DNA of 64,000 nucleotides from Gelatoporia subvermispora B. Lineage: Eukaryota > Basidiomycota > Agaricomycetes > Polyporales > Gelatoporiaceae. The DNA lies in assembly GCA_000320605.2 (NCBI GenBank), contig KB445795.1:1285685-1349684 (forward strand), in the 5' to 3' direction. Below are positions 12,732 to 23,090 of the stretch, piece after piece. The stretch's first letter is position 1. Every line of letters begins with the position of its first letter. The notes below the pieces were generated by a model, which was not told where the DNA came from, searched no databases, and saw nothing but the letters and a program-made list of their open reading frames with translations. Made by a program: the position numbers and the translations under genes.

Positions 12732-14475
12732 TCATGGATTCCAAGGGTCCCTGGCAGGACCCCCAACCCCTGCAGTCAGGTAGATGGCATTGCCCTCCTC
12801 TCCGACGTAGAAACAATCTTCCAACCTAATCCCTACCTGAGGAGCACGGGTGTTTAGCGTAGGCATACATCACGTTACAAATTTGGCGGATATACCTCGC
12901 CTTCGATGTAAATCCCTGGCTCGTCTGAGAACGTATGGCCGCTGAGAATCATATCACCGGAGCCACCCCGGAGATACGGTGACTCATGGGTTTCTAGCCC
13001 GATACCTGAAGACATATATGAAGGATACATCAACGTACCGAAAAGGAATCACGCACCATGTCCTAGTCGATGGGTGAAATATTGGCCGTAACCCTCATTG
13101 CTAATTGCCTGTCGTGCTGCCTCATCTACATCAGCCGTGAGTGTGCCGTTCTTTGCTACCCGAATCGCTTCAGCCTGAGCTGTCTCAACCAAATCCCACA
13201 GCCGCAGGTGCTTAGGGGGCACAGTAGAGCCTGCAAGCGCAAACGTCTGTCTCATCGTGAGTTATCTGGGGTCTTCACAGATCCTTGAACGTACTCTGGT
13301 GACATCGCTGCTGTATCCCTGCAATGACCCGCCTGCATCAACCAAGATCAAGTCATGGCCGCCCAAAGGGCGATCAGTACCGCTTCCATGCGGCAGTGCC
13401 GCGTTCTCTGCGGCGTATGAGTCGCGTCATGACATTCATAACGCCTTAGGACTCGCCTCCAAACAACGTCAGCGCAGACACATCTCGTAGCCCAGACCCT
13501 AGTAGCGCCCTCTGGACCAGGGCTCGCGCAGTAGATTCACGCATGCCGATAAACATCTTCTCTCGAGCGGCTCGGATAGCGAGGACAGTGGCCTTCACTC
13601 AAGCAAATCAACTACAAATCTCCGGAGTCGATCTCAAGAGGAGCCCACCTCGTTTGCACACTTCATGATATCGAGTTCATCAGAGGTCTTCCTTTCTCGA
13701 AGGCGCACAACTTCCATCGGGGAAGTTGCAACAGTAGACCGAGGGGCCGCTTTTTGCAATCCATCCGCAATAAACTTTCGAATGCTCCCGTCGACAAATA
13801 TCAGACCTTCCCGGACTTGAGGCATCCCAGAAACCGCTATGTCATACGGATCACTGTCTTCCGGCCAAGCAGTAAACATGATGTCGGAAGCACTAGGGAT
13901 TTGAAGTAGCTTTGCCCTGGTAGCCTCGAATGCGGGCGTGAGGATCGAAATGTTCGGACGTAGGACTCCATGCGAGTCGACGGTCGGCGAAATAACTAAG
14001 AGGAGAGGACGCTCTGATAGCCCCCATTGACTGGCCGATACGTTCGCGAAGTAAGCTGCATTGGGGCCCGGCTCCGCTACATATGATGAAGCATTCAGGT
14101 CGAGCAGGGTCCGAGTGAGAGCTTCTTGACGTGCCAAGAAGGAATCGTGCGAGATTGGTTGGATATGAGCGCAATGGTCCCCAAGATGAGCGAAACCATC
14201 ATGCTCGTATTCTCCTAAACCTCTCAGATCGGTGAAACTGAACTTCAGCTCCAGGACCCGCTGGAAGCCAGCAGTCCATAGGAATATAAGCGTCTGTAAA
14301 ACAAAATCACAGAGGTGGATCTTCTGACAATGCAATTACTCTAGCGTACCACAATCATGACCCACACGCCCGAGTGCTTCCAAGATCGCGTCACTGCAGA
14401 ACGCTCAAGTTCAGCCTCCGGAGTCGGACTGTTGCGTTCAGCTTTGTCATTGTATGCTCGAACGCTCAGAGACAT
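12732..14475 (-). CDS. M24-family Xaa-Pro dipeptidase-like metallopeptidase with N-terminal membrane anchor
   Basis: M24 'pita-bread' peptidases cleave Xaa-Pro bonds with two metal ions. The ATG at 14475 opens a 40-residue polar stretch. After splicing, a single hydrophobic segment (GVWVMIVTLIFLWTAGF) follows, suggesting a type II membrane or secretory-pathway protein. An N-terminal creatinase-like domain follows, then the catalytic domain. Metal ligands visible are the Asp residues in DLILVDAGGSL and SSDVTR, His in THRLGHG, and Glu in DEPGIYIEG and GIRLEDCFYVGE. The stop is TGA at 12732. Substrate and compartment are inferred. Confidence 0.82.
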
Positions 14476-14728
14476 GGATGAATGTGTACAGAGTCGACCC
14501 TTTGTGTGTTGTTTGGATCAGACTGTCGCGTCGTCAACCACCGTCCGCCTGAGGGGTAGGACACTGCGATAGGCATCGACGAAAGTCGCACGTGCACATG
14601 ACCGTGCATTCGCGTACCCGTTATTTTGTGTAGCGTAGCCGGCTTATGTAACCTCGTTTCCTCGTTTCCTCGTTTCACTACTATTCGTTAGCGCCGCCAC
14701 TCACATACTAGTCTCTTTCGAATGCGCT

Positions 14729-16534
14729 ATGGACGAAGACACAGACACTTTACTTGCCCTGTTGTCGAGCCTTATGGAGCCCCGTCAACTCGACCAAGCG
14801 ATACTACTGGAAGCACTCGTTCGATGCGATGGAGATGTTCACCGGGCCGCACAGTCCCTATCGGCAGAGGCAACACACCGACTCCGAGTCGCAGCTCCGA
14901 CAAGTAGTACCAAACGCAAACGCGCTACAGGCCTCCACGAGTGGCTATTGCCGTCGCCAAAGAGAAAAAGCTCTACCTCCCTGATCGGAGCGCCCACCAA
15001 TAAAGAGTCCATGTCTTCATACGATGAATCTCCTGAAGCCCAGGCTGGTGGGTCCAGACCGGCACGGGCAACTCCATCCAATACTGTTGGACCTCATCAA
15101 CCTTCGACAATAACAGACGAAGCCCAATCTAGCCGAGATACAACAAGGTCTAGGAGAGCGCTCTCAAGTTCCGAATTCATGCGGATACTCCGCCCCGATC
15201 ACGCTTCGGAGGAGAGGGAGAAGGTGAAGGAAACACCCCCTCGTTTCCCTCCTCTGACATTAGCGACACCAACTCTTATAGCACAACATACGCCTTGCAC
15301 TCTGCATACCTCTGTTCTCCCTGCGGAGCTCGCTTGTCGGTGAGCTTGATGCATATATGATACGCTTCTCCTATCGCTGATGCATGTTCACATAATTGTT
15401 CTCGATCTTCTAGATTATTCTACGCTATGCTTGCAGAAAGCCAAAACTGGCAAAGAAACAAATGGTGGCTCTTCGATCGTGTGGTAGAAAGTCCTCACAG
15501 GACATCTTTCTACGTGAGACAAAGTGAGAGTAAGGACGAAGATATGCATCAAGCAGCGCAATACTGGTAGAATAACCACAGCTCACATGTAAATCCTAGA
15601 CTGACTATGTCTGGTGCCGTTTTTCTCCTCTAGGTATAATGGGAGACAGGTGGCGCCGCCGCCGCCGTTTCCTCCAGCCATGGAAGCCGCATGTGATTTC
15701 ATCGAGAGGGTAGTCAATGCCGAAATGCGTAAACGCAAACGATTCCCGCTTGAATGGGGCGGAGAAACTGCGGACACTGGAGAAAATACCAGCGAACAAG
15801 TTATATGGCGAGCAAATGTAGCAGCGTCGAATTGTTACGAAGGAGCGAAGGAAAGTGTCGGTTATCACTCTGACCAATTGACCAACTTGGGACCATATCC
15901 CACCATCGCAAGCCTAAGCTTAGGTATGTCAATGTACCATCACTCACATAATCCGTTGCATATGAAGACCACTAGGGACAAGTAGGACTTTTCGCCTCAG
16001 GGAGGTTGTGCCTCTGGACGAGAAGGAGGAGCGTAGCGCGAGGACATATAACATACCCTTGCAACACAATTCGGTATGTCAATCCGCTATTTCTACATAC
16101 CTTTGCGACCTGACCTCAACGCGGGCTAGTTGATCATTATGCATGCTTCAACACAAGAAATGTATAAACATTGTATTCCTCCGCAGAATGCAATAGATAT
16201 GTTTCACCCGCCTTTCCCTTCGCCCTACGACGAAAAGGAGGACTTCGAGTCGGGTTTCGCATCGAATTGCAGAATCAATATCACATTTCGGTTCTATCGA
16301 CCAGATTTCAAAGCTTCCTCAATTCCGAAGTGTCGATGCGGAGTCCCTTGTATCCTACGTCCCGACATGAAGAATCGATATTCAAGCGTCGATGGTGAGC
16401 GAAAAGATATGGTCGCTAAGTATTGGTGGACATGCTATGCCGGGGCTCAGAATGACGGCAAAGGTTGTGATTTCTGGAAAGTCATGGATGTTCATCAAGA
16501 GGGACGAGGCCCTTTTGTTGGGTTTTCGAAGTAG
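14729..16534 (+). CDS. AlkB-like 2-oxoglutarate/Fe(II) dioxygenase with CUE and GRF zinc-finger domains
   Basis: AlkB homologues of the ALKBH2/3 group remove methyl groups from alkylated DNA or RNA bases. From the ATG at 14729 the first 50 residues form a CUE/UBA-like helix bundle (ILLEALVRCDGDVHRAAQSL). A Ser/Lys-rich linker follows. The catalytic core has NKWWLFDRVVESPHRTSFY, the Fe ligands His-X-Asp in GYHSDQLTNLGP, a distal His in KHCIPP and the RINITFR arginines that bind 2-oxoglutarate. The C-terminus (CRCGVPCILRPD...YWWTCYAG...CDFWKVMD) is a GRF zinc finger, a single-strand nucleic acid binding module. Five exons join cleanly. Function as a repair demethylase is inferred. Confidence 0.87.
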
Positions 16535-16764
16535 ACAATATCATGAGACTTCCGTCGCTGTACAAGTATTAGTAGTCCAGATTTTCAGAGTGCTTAGCGC
16601 TTATCATGCACGGTGCTGGGGCTTGAGCCACAGTGAATTCTTGAGTGGATTTGGTAAGATAAGCGTTAATTCTGATGATAACACCCGATTTGGAACTTAG
16701 CTGCGTAGCGGTTTTTTCGCTTGCACTTCACGGATCGCAGCTCTCGTCACGGTCGTGTTCTGCG

Positions 16765-18028
16765 ATGGCTTCTGCTCCTGTGTCAGTCGAGGCGGACCCC
16801 CCGTCGATATCCTCGCCGTCCTTACATAGCGCGTCTTCGTCATTCCCGTTGGCCAACTGGTACCATCGTTTCTCGTCATGGCGGAAAACACTGGATCTGC
16901 CCAACCCTGGCACCGTTGAGAACCTTCAGAAAGAAGTCAAACGTGACGCGATACAGTTTTGGCTTGCGTGAATCAGGGACTCACATTTCTATTAGTGACA
17001 TCTCTGAACAATTACTTCTTTGACGGAGGACGCGCTGACATCAACAAAACGCTCTCCGCCAGCCCACTCTTCCAGGTGACGCACTCGTTCGCCTTGGGCT
17101 CGCAGTCAGCTCCCCCATCCTACAACTTTGGTGCTGTATTTGGTAGCAATAATGTTTGTTGTTTCAGTCGCTCTGCAAGTAATTTTTGACCGAGTCAACT
17201 TCAGGTCTTCCTTCAAGGCAGTATTGACCACGAAGGCAATGTGAATGGGAGGTTCAACCAAGGCTGGTCGGCTAGCAATGTGTCCAAGATCCAGGCCCAG
17301 GTAAATGTTCTCGTTAGATGCTATTAGATACGTGCTAACACGTTACTTTTGTCCAGCTATCTGAACAGAAGGGCCACAGCATGGTTCAATTGGAGCACGA
17401 CTACATGGGTCAAGACTATAGCCTCAATGTCAAAGCTATGAACCCCTCTCCTCTGGATCTAACCGGCATTTACATTGGAAGCTACCTCCAGTCTCTGACG
17501 AAAAACATCGCGCTGGGTGTGGAGACTGTCCTGCAAAAGCCCACTCCTGACGTTTCAGAATCTACCACTAGCTACATCGCAAAATTCACCAGTTCGGATA
17601 AGAACTGGATTGCTACTGCGCATGTTCAACCAAGTGGTATCTTCCAGACGACGTACTGGCAGAAGCTGAGCGAGAAGTTAGAGGTCGCCGCGGATTTGCA
17701 GATGGTGGCGCTGCCGCAACGAAGAGACGCTATCGCTACGTTGTCTGCGAAATGGGACCTTCGCATGTCTACGTTCCGGGCACAGCTTGACTCAAAAGGC
17801 AAAATATCTGCTGTGCTTGAGTCGCGTTTCGCGCCGACGTTCGCCTTCCTGGTCTCGGGAGAGATTGACCACTTCCAAGTACGCGTACTATCGTCACTGT
17901 CTGGTTCCTTGCTGACATCTTGTCCGAAACAGAATGCTGCCAAGGTCGGTGTGGGCGTAATGGTGGAAAGCTCACCCTTGACTCCCGAGGAGATGGGCCT
18001 GACGCAGGGGCCTCCCCCTCAGCTGTGA
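16765..18028 (+). CDS. TOM40: TOM40, mitochondrial outer-membrane import channel
   Basis: TOM40 is the beta-barrel pore of the TOM complex through which nearly all mitochondrial precursors enter. The ATG at 16765 gives a Ser/Pro-rich N-terminus, then LANWYHRFSSWRKTLDLPNPGTVENLQKEVK. A splice (donor GTGACG) joins to LTSLNNYFFDGGRADINKTL. The barrel strands continue through GSIDHEGNVNGRFNQGW, MVQLEHDYMGQDY and LGVETVLQKP to the end at 18028. The deduced protein is about 350 residues, the usual size. It is codirectional with the AlkB-like gene, 230 bp downstream. Confidence 0.92.
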
Positions 18029-18331
18029 TTGCTGTGTAGTTCACGCATGCATTTACTAGAGTTACTGTATGGTATCAACCTCCTGCTCTTCTTGATGGCA
18101 TTCGTCATGTGATGTTGCAAAGTCATACATACACGTTCTGGATCGCTTTCGAGTGTGGAGTGTCCACACGATAAATATCTCCGATCACGTGGTATGACGC
18201 TCACATCGGCGATCGTGTCTGGCGTCTGGCGTCGCAGTTCAACTTGGGTCGTGCAAGGTCGTGCACTGGGCTTTCCAATATCCTCGAATCTAGGCTAATA
18301 CAAGGGTCCACTCTTTGCCTAGCTGAATAAA
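18029..18331. other. Intergenic between TOM40 and ABC ATPase
   Basis: About 300 bp carrying the TOM40 3' end and the promoter of the ABC gene. There is a short direct repeat near 18217-18265 (GTCTGGCGTCTGGCGTC; GGTCGTGCAAGGTCGTGCA). No gene is seen. Confidence 0.4.
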
Positions 18332-19290
18332 ATGGCCGCATCTATCCTACATATCACCGATGTGCGTTGTTGTAGGCCGCAGGGAGACCCTATATTCTCG
18401 CATGTCAACTTCACAGTCAACGAGAGAGATATTCTTGTCTTACAAGGAAAGAGTGGATCTGGGTGAGAATCGCGAGATTGGTGCATGTCGACTGGACCTG
18501 ACTACCGGGCAGGAAGTCAACGTTGATGAAATGTCTGGCACACCTGAACCTCTATGACGGAGAGATTCAGTACCGGGAGAAGTCAGTAACGAGACCTATT
18601 GACGTTGATTCGAATGATATATCTTCAGAATTATAATCTGCTCACGCTCAGGTCCCCACAATCGTATGGTGCGTGGTTAATGTTGACTACACCTAACAAT
18701 CTATTTACCAGATCCTGCTCAAGGTATTCCTACATATCGCACGCGTGTACAATACGTACCGCAGCGGACTTCGCTTCTTCCTGGGACCCCTCGCGATTTT
18801 ATGGAAGCAGTCGCTTCGTTTTCATCATTCAAGCACCAGTCACCTGTGGACAAACAGTTGCTCGGGAAGCGCCATATCTTGTCTGATAGACCCATCCACG
18901 TCGCAGAGGCATGGGGGATAGAGCAAGAACTCTGGGACAGGAGCTGGGGGAATTTGAGTGGTGGCGAAGCACAGCGTATCGCGCTGGCAATAGCGGTTGG
19001 CATGCAAACAGCCGAAGTTCTCCTCCTCGATGGTAACGCTTCGAATATGTGTGCGGACGATGCAGTATTTAATGATCTGAATCGTTATAGAACCAACCTC
19101 AGCACTAGATGCCGACACCTCTGAAATGGTAGAACGTTTTCTGGTCAATGAAGTGAAGAATGGCGAGACAAATCTGAAAGCCATCGTTTGGATTACTCAT
19201 TCGGAGGAGCAGGGCAGACGGGTTGGCACCAGATATCTTCGCATTGATCCCAGTGGTATACATGAAGAACCAGAGGATTCGACTGTGTAG
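18332..19290 (+). CDS. Stand-alone ABC-type ATPase (no membrane domain)
   Basis: Single ABC nucleotide-binding domain of about 240 residues, with key motifs assembled by splicing. Walker A GKSGSGKSTLMKC spans an intron after 18462. The Q-loop is VQYVPQRTSLLPGTP and the signature is NLSGGEAQRIALAIAV. Walker B and D-loop AEVLLLDEPTSALDAD spans an intron at about 19032-19091. The switch His is in IVWITHSEEQGRRV. No transmembrane segment is present in the frame or next to it. The layout resembles bacterial FetA/YbbL-type ATPases, whose permease partner is a separate gene; no such gene is seen in this window. Substrate unknown. Confidence 0.75.
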
Positions 19291-19324
19291 ATCAGAGTCT
19301 CGGATCAAGTGTACTATTGCAATA

Positions 19325-19862
19325 CTGAAGGGTGCTTAATTATAACAATTCGTCATGTCACGTCCTTCAATTGTATTGTTAATTTTTGCGGTTTTCACGT
19401 CACGCTGTCCGACCAATTGTTAAGTGTCTGACCACCTTAAAACAGGCTCAAACCTGTTCAGAGACCCTCTAAAACCGCTCTATTCTCTTGCTGTAACGTA
19501 CCACATGTGAAACAAAGGCTTCAGAAGCTGTTAAAGCTCATGGAGTGCAAACACCCAATTTCGACACTCCAAACCAGTCAGAGCCGGTAGAAAGCGCCTG
19601 TTCTGTTGCTTGATCGACCTCAAGAAATCTCGATGAACTGGTTTTCGCAAGCAATTGGACAACAACATTAAAGGAAAAACTTGATGCTGCAGCACATTGT
19701 AGTCCCTGTCGCCGCCCTATATTCTATGCTGCTGCACCTGAAAGACCAATTGTTACTCGACACAGGTCCTGTCGTGTCACAGTGAAGTCCAATTGTTATC
19801 AATTACACCTAATTGTTAGGTCACACTGTCACACTCGATTGTTATAATTAAGCACCCTTCAG
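19325..19862. mobile_element. Non-autonomous DNA transposon (MITE), TA-flanked, 25-bp perfect TIRs
   Basis: The left end CTGAAGGGTGC...ATAACAAT (19325-19349) is the exact reverse complement of the right end (19838-19862). Each end is flanked by TA (19323-19324 and 19863-19864), the target duplication expected of Tc1/mariner-pogo elements. The 538-bp body has no usable reading frame. It carries at least four more copies of an AATTGTTA-type octamer, near 19414, 19748, 19791 and 19811, also present in the TIRs. These could be subterminal transposase-binding sites. It lies 34 bp after the ABC gene stop and 100 bp before a tRNA. Confidence 0.9.
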
Positions 19863-19962
19863 TAGTGTCGCTGAATGGATTACAGGGGTTAGACAAGCAG
19901 TATCATCGACGGCTTTCCTCTCCGTCTCTTACTATATGTCTCAATCTTCAAGTCCCAGCTAA

Positions 19963-20050
19963 GGACCCTTAGCTCAATCGGTAGAGCTTTGTACTTATGA
20001 GGTTATCTGAGTTTATGCAAGGGTCCCGAGTTCGATTCTCGGAGGGTCCA
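19963..20050 (+). tRNA. tRNA-Ile(UAU) with a 15-nt intron
   Basis: The acceptor stem GGACCCT/AGGGTCC pairs fully, the D-arm is GCTC/GAGC, and the T-arm is CCGAG-TTCGATT-CTCGG. The anticodon stem TTGTA pairs with TGCAA across a 22-nt loop. This fits a seven-base loop with anticodon TAT interrupted after position 37 by about 15 nt. Position 37 reads G where A is usual for this tRNA, so the exact intron border is uncertain. A Pol III stop of five T follows at once (20051-20055). tRNA-Ile(UAU) is intron-bearing in yeast, which supports the call. Confidence 0.8.
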
Positions 20051-20170
20051 TTTTTGCGCTCGAAACGAAGCGCCGTGAGAACTTTATTTCGTCAGCGCTT
20101 TTTGTCCTCCGAAAGTCTCGGTCATTCTTACATTTCTCTCTCACCTTTCCTCGCCTTCCCTTCGCTAGCT

Positions 20171-21728
20171 ATGCCGTTGGCCGAGGAAGCTAGCACCTCT
20201 ACCACCTCATCTTTCCGGTCGTTGGGTCTCATTGAACCTCTACTGGAGGCAGTGGACCAGCTTCATTACACGACACCTACTGAGATCCAAGCCGAAGTAC
20301 TTCCACATGCTTTGCAAGGCCGAGACATCATAGGTGTTGCGGCTACTGGCTCTGGGAAGACCGCTGCCTTTGCTCTTCCAATCCTGCAAAAGCTATGGGA
20401 AGAACCCAAGGGTCTGTTTGCATGCGTAATGGCACCTACCCGTGAATTGGCATATCAAATATCGCAACAGTTCGAGAGCTTGGGTTCTGCAATTGGCGTG
20501 CGCTGCGCCACAATTGTTGGCGGCATGCCGATAATGGACCAGGCGGTCGCCCTAGCAAAAAGGCCGCATATTGTAGTTGCAACGCCTGGTCGACTCAATG
20601 ACCATCTCGAGAACACGAAAGGATTTAGTCTCAGGGGTCTTAAGTTCTTAGTGAGTGAGTTTACTTGCCGCACTACGTCGCTCATCTACTGAAGCTCAGT
20701 TATATGTAGGTCATGGATGAGGCAGACAGATTGCTTGACATGGACTTCGGCCCTATCATTGATAAAATCCTGAAAGTAATCCCGAAGGAACGAACGACAT
20801 ACCTCTTCTCTGCGACCATGACAACAAAAGTGGCAAAGCTTCAGCGGGCAAGCTTGTCCAATCCTGTCCGCGTTGAGGTATCCGAAAAGTACGTATACCT
20901 CAGTTCAGTGTTTCAGCGGTCTATGAACTAGATCCCAGGTACTCTACAGTGTCAACGCTACTTCAATACTATCTTTTCATCCCTCTGGTTCAAAAGGACG
21001 TGCATCTAATATACCTTGCCAACTCCCTTGCTCAAAATTCGATTATCATCTTCACCCGAACAGTCCATGACGCTCAGAGGTAGCCAAGACACTTCTCCCC
21101 ATCTATCGGAGACTGACTGCTGCCGGCTAGATTGTCTATTATATTGCGGACACTGGGCTTCCCTGCCGTCCCGCTACATGGACAGTTGAGTCAGAGTGCT
21201 CGATTGGGTGCCCTTGGCAAGTTCAAGAGTGGTGGTCGCAAGGTATTAGTCGCCACAGACGTCGCCAGTCGGTAAGTGTGGAGCGTTCGTCCCGCTTTTT
21301 GCAATCTCTCAAATTCTCTGAATAGAGGTCTAGATATCCCATCCGTGGATGTTGTCATAAATTACGACATTCCTACACATTCTAAGGATTACATCCATCG
21401 AGTGGGCCGGACGGCACGAGCCGGACGGTCTGGCAAATCCGTCACGCTCGTTACCCAGTATGACGTTGAACTCGTTCAGCGGATCGAGGCCACTATCGGG
21501 AAGAAGATGGAATTGTGGCCCACGGATGCGGAGGAAATTGCTCTGCTGAGGGAACGGGTGGATGAGGCGGGTAGAGTTGCCGTGACTGAACTCAAGGAGC
21601 AGGGTATCAATGGAGGACATGGGCGGAAACGGAGACGAGAAGAGGGTGGGAAGGACGATAGGGATAGGGATGACGATGTCGTCGAGGCTGGTATACCGTC
21701 CAAGAAGAAGTCGAAGGGCAGGAGATAG
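20171..21728 (+). CDS. RRP3: ATP-dependent DEAD-box RNA helicase RRP3 (DDX47 type)
   Basis: Nucleolar helicase for pre-rRNA cleavages leading to 18S rRNA. The start is the ATG at 20171 ([20 protein letters not shown]); the longer frame upstream overlaps the tRNA and is not used. Motifs in order: Q motif [108 protein letters not shown]. The tail is Lys/Arg/Asp-rich and ends in KKKSKGRR. Four or five short introns fall between motifs. The DMDFG sequence after DEAD is characteristic of RRP3. Confidence 0.92.
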
Positions 21729-21799
21729 TCCCTTGACTTTCGCAGTGGATTTGGTCGTGTCAGATTGCGAGCTGTAGATGATTCTTGATTTATTTCATC

Positions 21800-22741
21800 C
21801 TAGTCAGCGAACATAACATCGGAGCGTAGTATGTATTTCACGCCTTCCGTCACTGGGGAACCTTCGTGAAGCAGACAATCCTGACCGTGCCTGGTCGGCA
21901 ATGCATCAGTTCGCTTGGCACAGTGCTTCCAAGAAGGCGCCGACCTACCTATGCAACAGAACAGTACCCCGTGTCAGCGGCGGTACGATAGCGTCTTGTC
22001 GGCGGCCCTTTTGATCCTGGTAGAATATAGTCTGCTCGACTACGTGAGACGTGCATTCTCGATTTGAGAAAAGTAGCAAGAATCAGTACCTCTCCGCCTT
22101 TGACACCATCCTCTGCTCCAGACAGATAGAGAAGAAGTGTCCATTCGGACTTGTGTCCCGTAATGGAGTCGCGAACAGAGTCATCATAATGAGGCCCGAA
22201 ATACTGCCCAGGAGTGTACTTATACATCCGGATGTTGGTATTAAGTGAATGCGGGGTGCGGGTCGCGTCATCTGGGCGACCCTTGACTCGCGTTGGGTAC
22301 GCGAACTCGGGCATATGCGGGATCAGTAAATCGAAGAGCTTCTGCGCTATGTCCACAGAAGTTATAGAATGACGGTCTGGTGGAAGTTCTACTCAGCTGC
22401 TATACGAGCATACTCTAGTTGAGAGGGTAGGACGCACAGTTCACTCGTTCCGCCTCACCCCTTTTCTTCGGTGGTGTCAGCTCGAGCTGTTGCGCCTCAA
22501 TGTACTTGATGACTTCCTTGCATTCCTCCGGAGACGCAAACCCCTATGCTGGTGAGTCGAGTAAACATGAATCCGAAGAGCAACAACTAACGTCAAGTAG
22601 CAAGATTTGATTCTCGAGGAACACGCGACACGCGAGCGCAGGTTTCGGTCTAATTTGGGGGAAAGCTGCAACGGCAGAGGCTCGGGACACGGACGCGCCG
22701 GCCTGCGCTAGGTTTGCCTTCTTGCTGCCGGACTTGGCCAT
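21800..22741 (-). CDS. Prolyl-4-hydroxylase-like 2-oxoglutarate/Fe(II) oxygenase
   Basis: The protein starts at the ATG at 22741 (MAKSGSKKANLAQAG) and runs through about five exons to TAG at 21800. A P4Hc-type core is visible: IRMYKYTPGQYFGPHYDDSVRD carries the His-X-Asp iron ligands, and EWTLLLYLSG gives a core strand. CLLHEGSPVTEGVKYILRSDVMF holds the distal His and the Lys that would contact 2-oxoglutarate. No signal peptide is seen, so it is probably soluble. The substrate is unknown; related fungal proteins act on proteins or remain uncharacterised. Its stop lies 72 bp from the end of RRP3, in convergent orientation. Confidence 0.8.
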
Positions 22742-22968
22742 GTCAACGACCAAGAGGATCACAACAACCTCAGGTGGCGAAGCTGCACAGGCGCACACTG
22801 ACAGATTTGGCAGGAGCGACGCCAAATCGGGTTCGGCGCCGGCGCACCGTCACGAAGCCTCCTCCTTCTGTCTGACCGCTGTCATCCTACCGGCATGAGG
22901 TGCTCCTGCCTCGTAGAATGATGTCACGACATCCGATCAATGTCCAGTAGCTCCACGTCTTCGACGAG

Positions 22969-23090
22969 TATATAAAGGTGCGAGGGCTACACCATGCGCA
23001 CATATCCCGTTCTTTCACCCCGACTCCCAAGATGCAGTCCTGTCGCTGTGCTGTACTCGCTCCGTTTGCCGTACACCCACCCAGGACTTA
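22969..23090 (+). promoter_or_regulatory. Orphan TATA-type core promoter with short downstream frame
   Basis: TATATAAAGG at 22969-22978 is followed by a pyrimidine-rich stretch and, 54 bp later, ATG at 23032 in a good context (AAG-ATG-C). This is the arrangement of strongly expressed fungal genes. The frame gives only about 27 residues (MQSCRCAVLAPFAV...) before a stop. I see no splice that extends it into a recognisable protein. It may be the remaining 5' end of a decayed gene. Confidence 0.4.

Noticed and set aside
19997..20170. N-terminal extension of RRP3 into the tRNA gene
   Set aside because: The frame is open but overlaps the tRNA-Ile and its terminator. The ATG at 20171 gives the normal RRP3 start.
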